Assembly (NCBI GenBank): GCA_009937555.1
Contig: JAACFD010000019.1
Coordinates: 1-16,213 of the forward strand
Direction: 5' to 3'
Length of the DNA stretch: 16,213 bases
Source: Chlamydiales bacterium
GTDB taxonomy: Bacteria; Chlamydiota; Chlamydiia; Chlamydiales; JAACFD01
The notes beneath the pieces are model-generated. The model saw nothing but the letters and a program-made list of their open reading frames with translations. It had not been told where the DNA came from and did not search any database. The position numbers and the translations under genes are program-made. Shown piece by piece: positions 16,006 to 16,213 of the stretch; position 1 is the first letter of the stretch; every line of letters starts with the position of its first letter.

Positions 16006-16212
16006 ATCGCGCTCATCGTTCTTGATGTTTTTTAGCCTGTCTTTGTATTCACCAAGCTCTACCTTAATTTTTTTAATCAGCTCAACACGTTCTTGAGTTG
16101 CCGATGTTCGAATAGAATGGGGGTGAGACTTTTTTTTCTCAGAGATATTTATTTCCTGGCTTTTAAGAACATCTTCTAAAAATTTTAGTTGTTTTTCAGT
16201 AGAAAGAATAGA
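16000..16212 (-). CDS. Unidentified protein, C-terminal fragment cut by the right window edge
   Basis: Read on the minus strand, a frame stays open from the window edge to a TAA at 16000-16002, giving 70 residues ending in KNIKNDERDL. The start lies outside the window. The visible part is charged and mostly helical, with heptad-like spacing (EKQLKFLEDVLKSQ; ERVELIKKIKVELGEYKDRL), suggesting a coiled coil. I recognise no family. Its stop overlaps the last six bases of rmuC, a convergent arrangement, and the region has no other coding candidate. An uninterrupted 70-codon frame with sensible amino-acid composition and the tight end-to-end packing support a real gene, but the short view limits confidence. 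Confidence 0.6.
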   Translation of the reverse strand, partial: SILSTEKQLKFLEDVLKSQEINISEKKKSHPHSIRTSATQERVELIKKIKVELGEYKDRLKNIKNDERDL

Positions 16213-16213
16213 T

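Overview
This AT-rich window looks like chromosomal DNA from a member of the Chlamydiota, probably an environmental (amoeba- or arthropod-associated) lineage rather than Chlamydia itself. The main reason is gene content. In Chlamydia trachomatis, sucC, sucD, htrA, an insulinase-type M16 protease, rmuC and pssA lie next to one another (CT821-CT826, recalled from memory). All six are here in nearly the same order. They are separated by genes I do not recall from that locus in Chlamydiaceae: an M50 protease, a Sip1/raffinose-synthase-like protein, an M20 peptidase, an M48 protease and a PAP2 phosphatase.

Layout: (1) 2-2724, plus strand: the 3' part of sucC, then sucD, then a membrane M50 (site-2 type) protease with a TPR-like tail, packed with 2-3 bp gaps. 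(2) 12706-2727, minus strand, read leftward: M16 presequence-protease-like enzyme, M48 membrane protease, M20 peptidase and the HtrA/DegP protease. These four are followed by a strong intrinsic terminator. A separately transcribed gene for a secreted protein of the raffinose synthase/Sip1 (GH36-type) family then converges on the M50 gene. (3) 12771-13625, plus strand: pssA, diverging from the M16 gene and overlapping the 3' end of a convergent PAP2 phosphatase gene by 40 bp. (4) 14279-14568: a non-coding stretch between the divergent PAP2 and rmuC genes. (5) 14569-16005, plus strand: rmuC, whose stop overlaps that of a convergent coding fragment running off the right edge.

Functionally, the window combines the succinyl-CoA synthetase step of the TCA cycle, five peptidases from unrelated families (M50, S1C, M20, M48, M16), two membrane-lipid enzymes (phosphatidylserine synthase and a lipid phosphatase) and a DNA-maintenance protein. 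The protease run looks like a proteostasis or peptide-recycling block: HtrA in the periplasm, M48 and M50 in the membrane, M16 and M20 finishing peptides. This combination is inferred from adjacency only.

The least expected gene is the Sip1-like protein. It keeps the plant-type family signatures (GW...F.T, PDW.S/M.F, ISGGP.Y..D, LP.G, PTR..LF.DP) behind a signal peptide, but seems to lack the family's usual acid/base motif. I see no rRNA, tRNA, CRISPR array, insertion sequence or phage genes.
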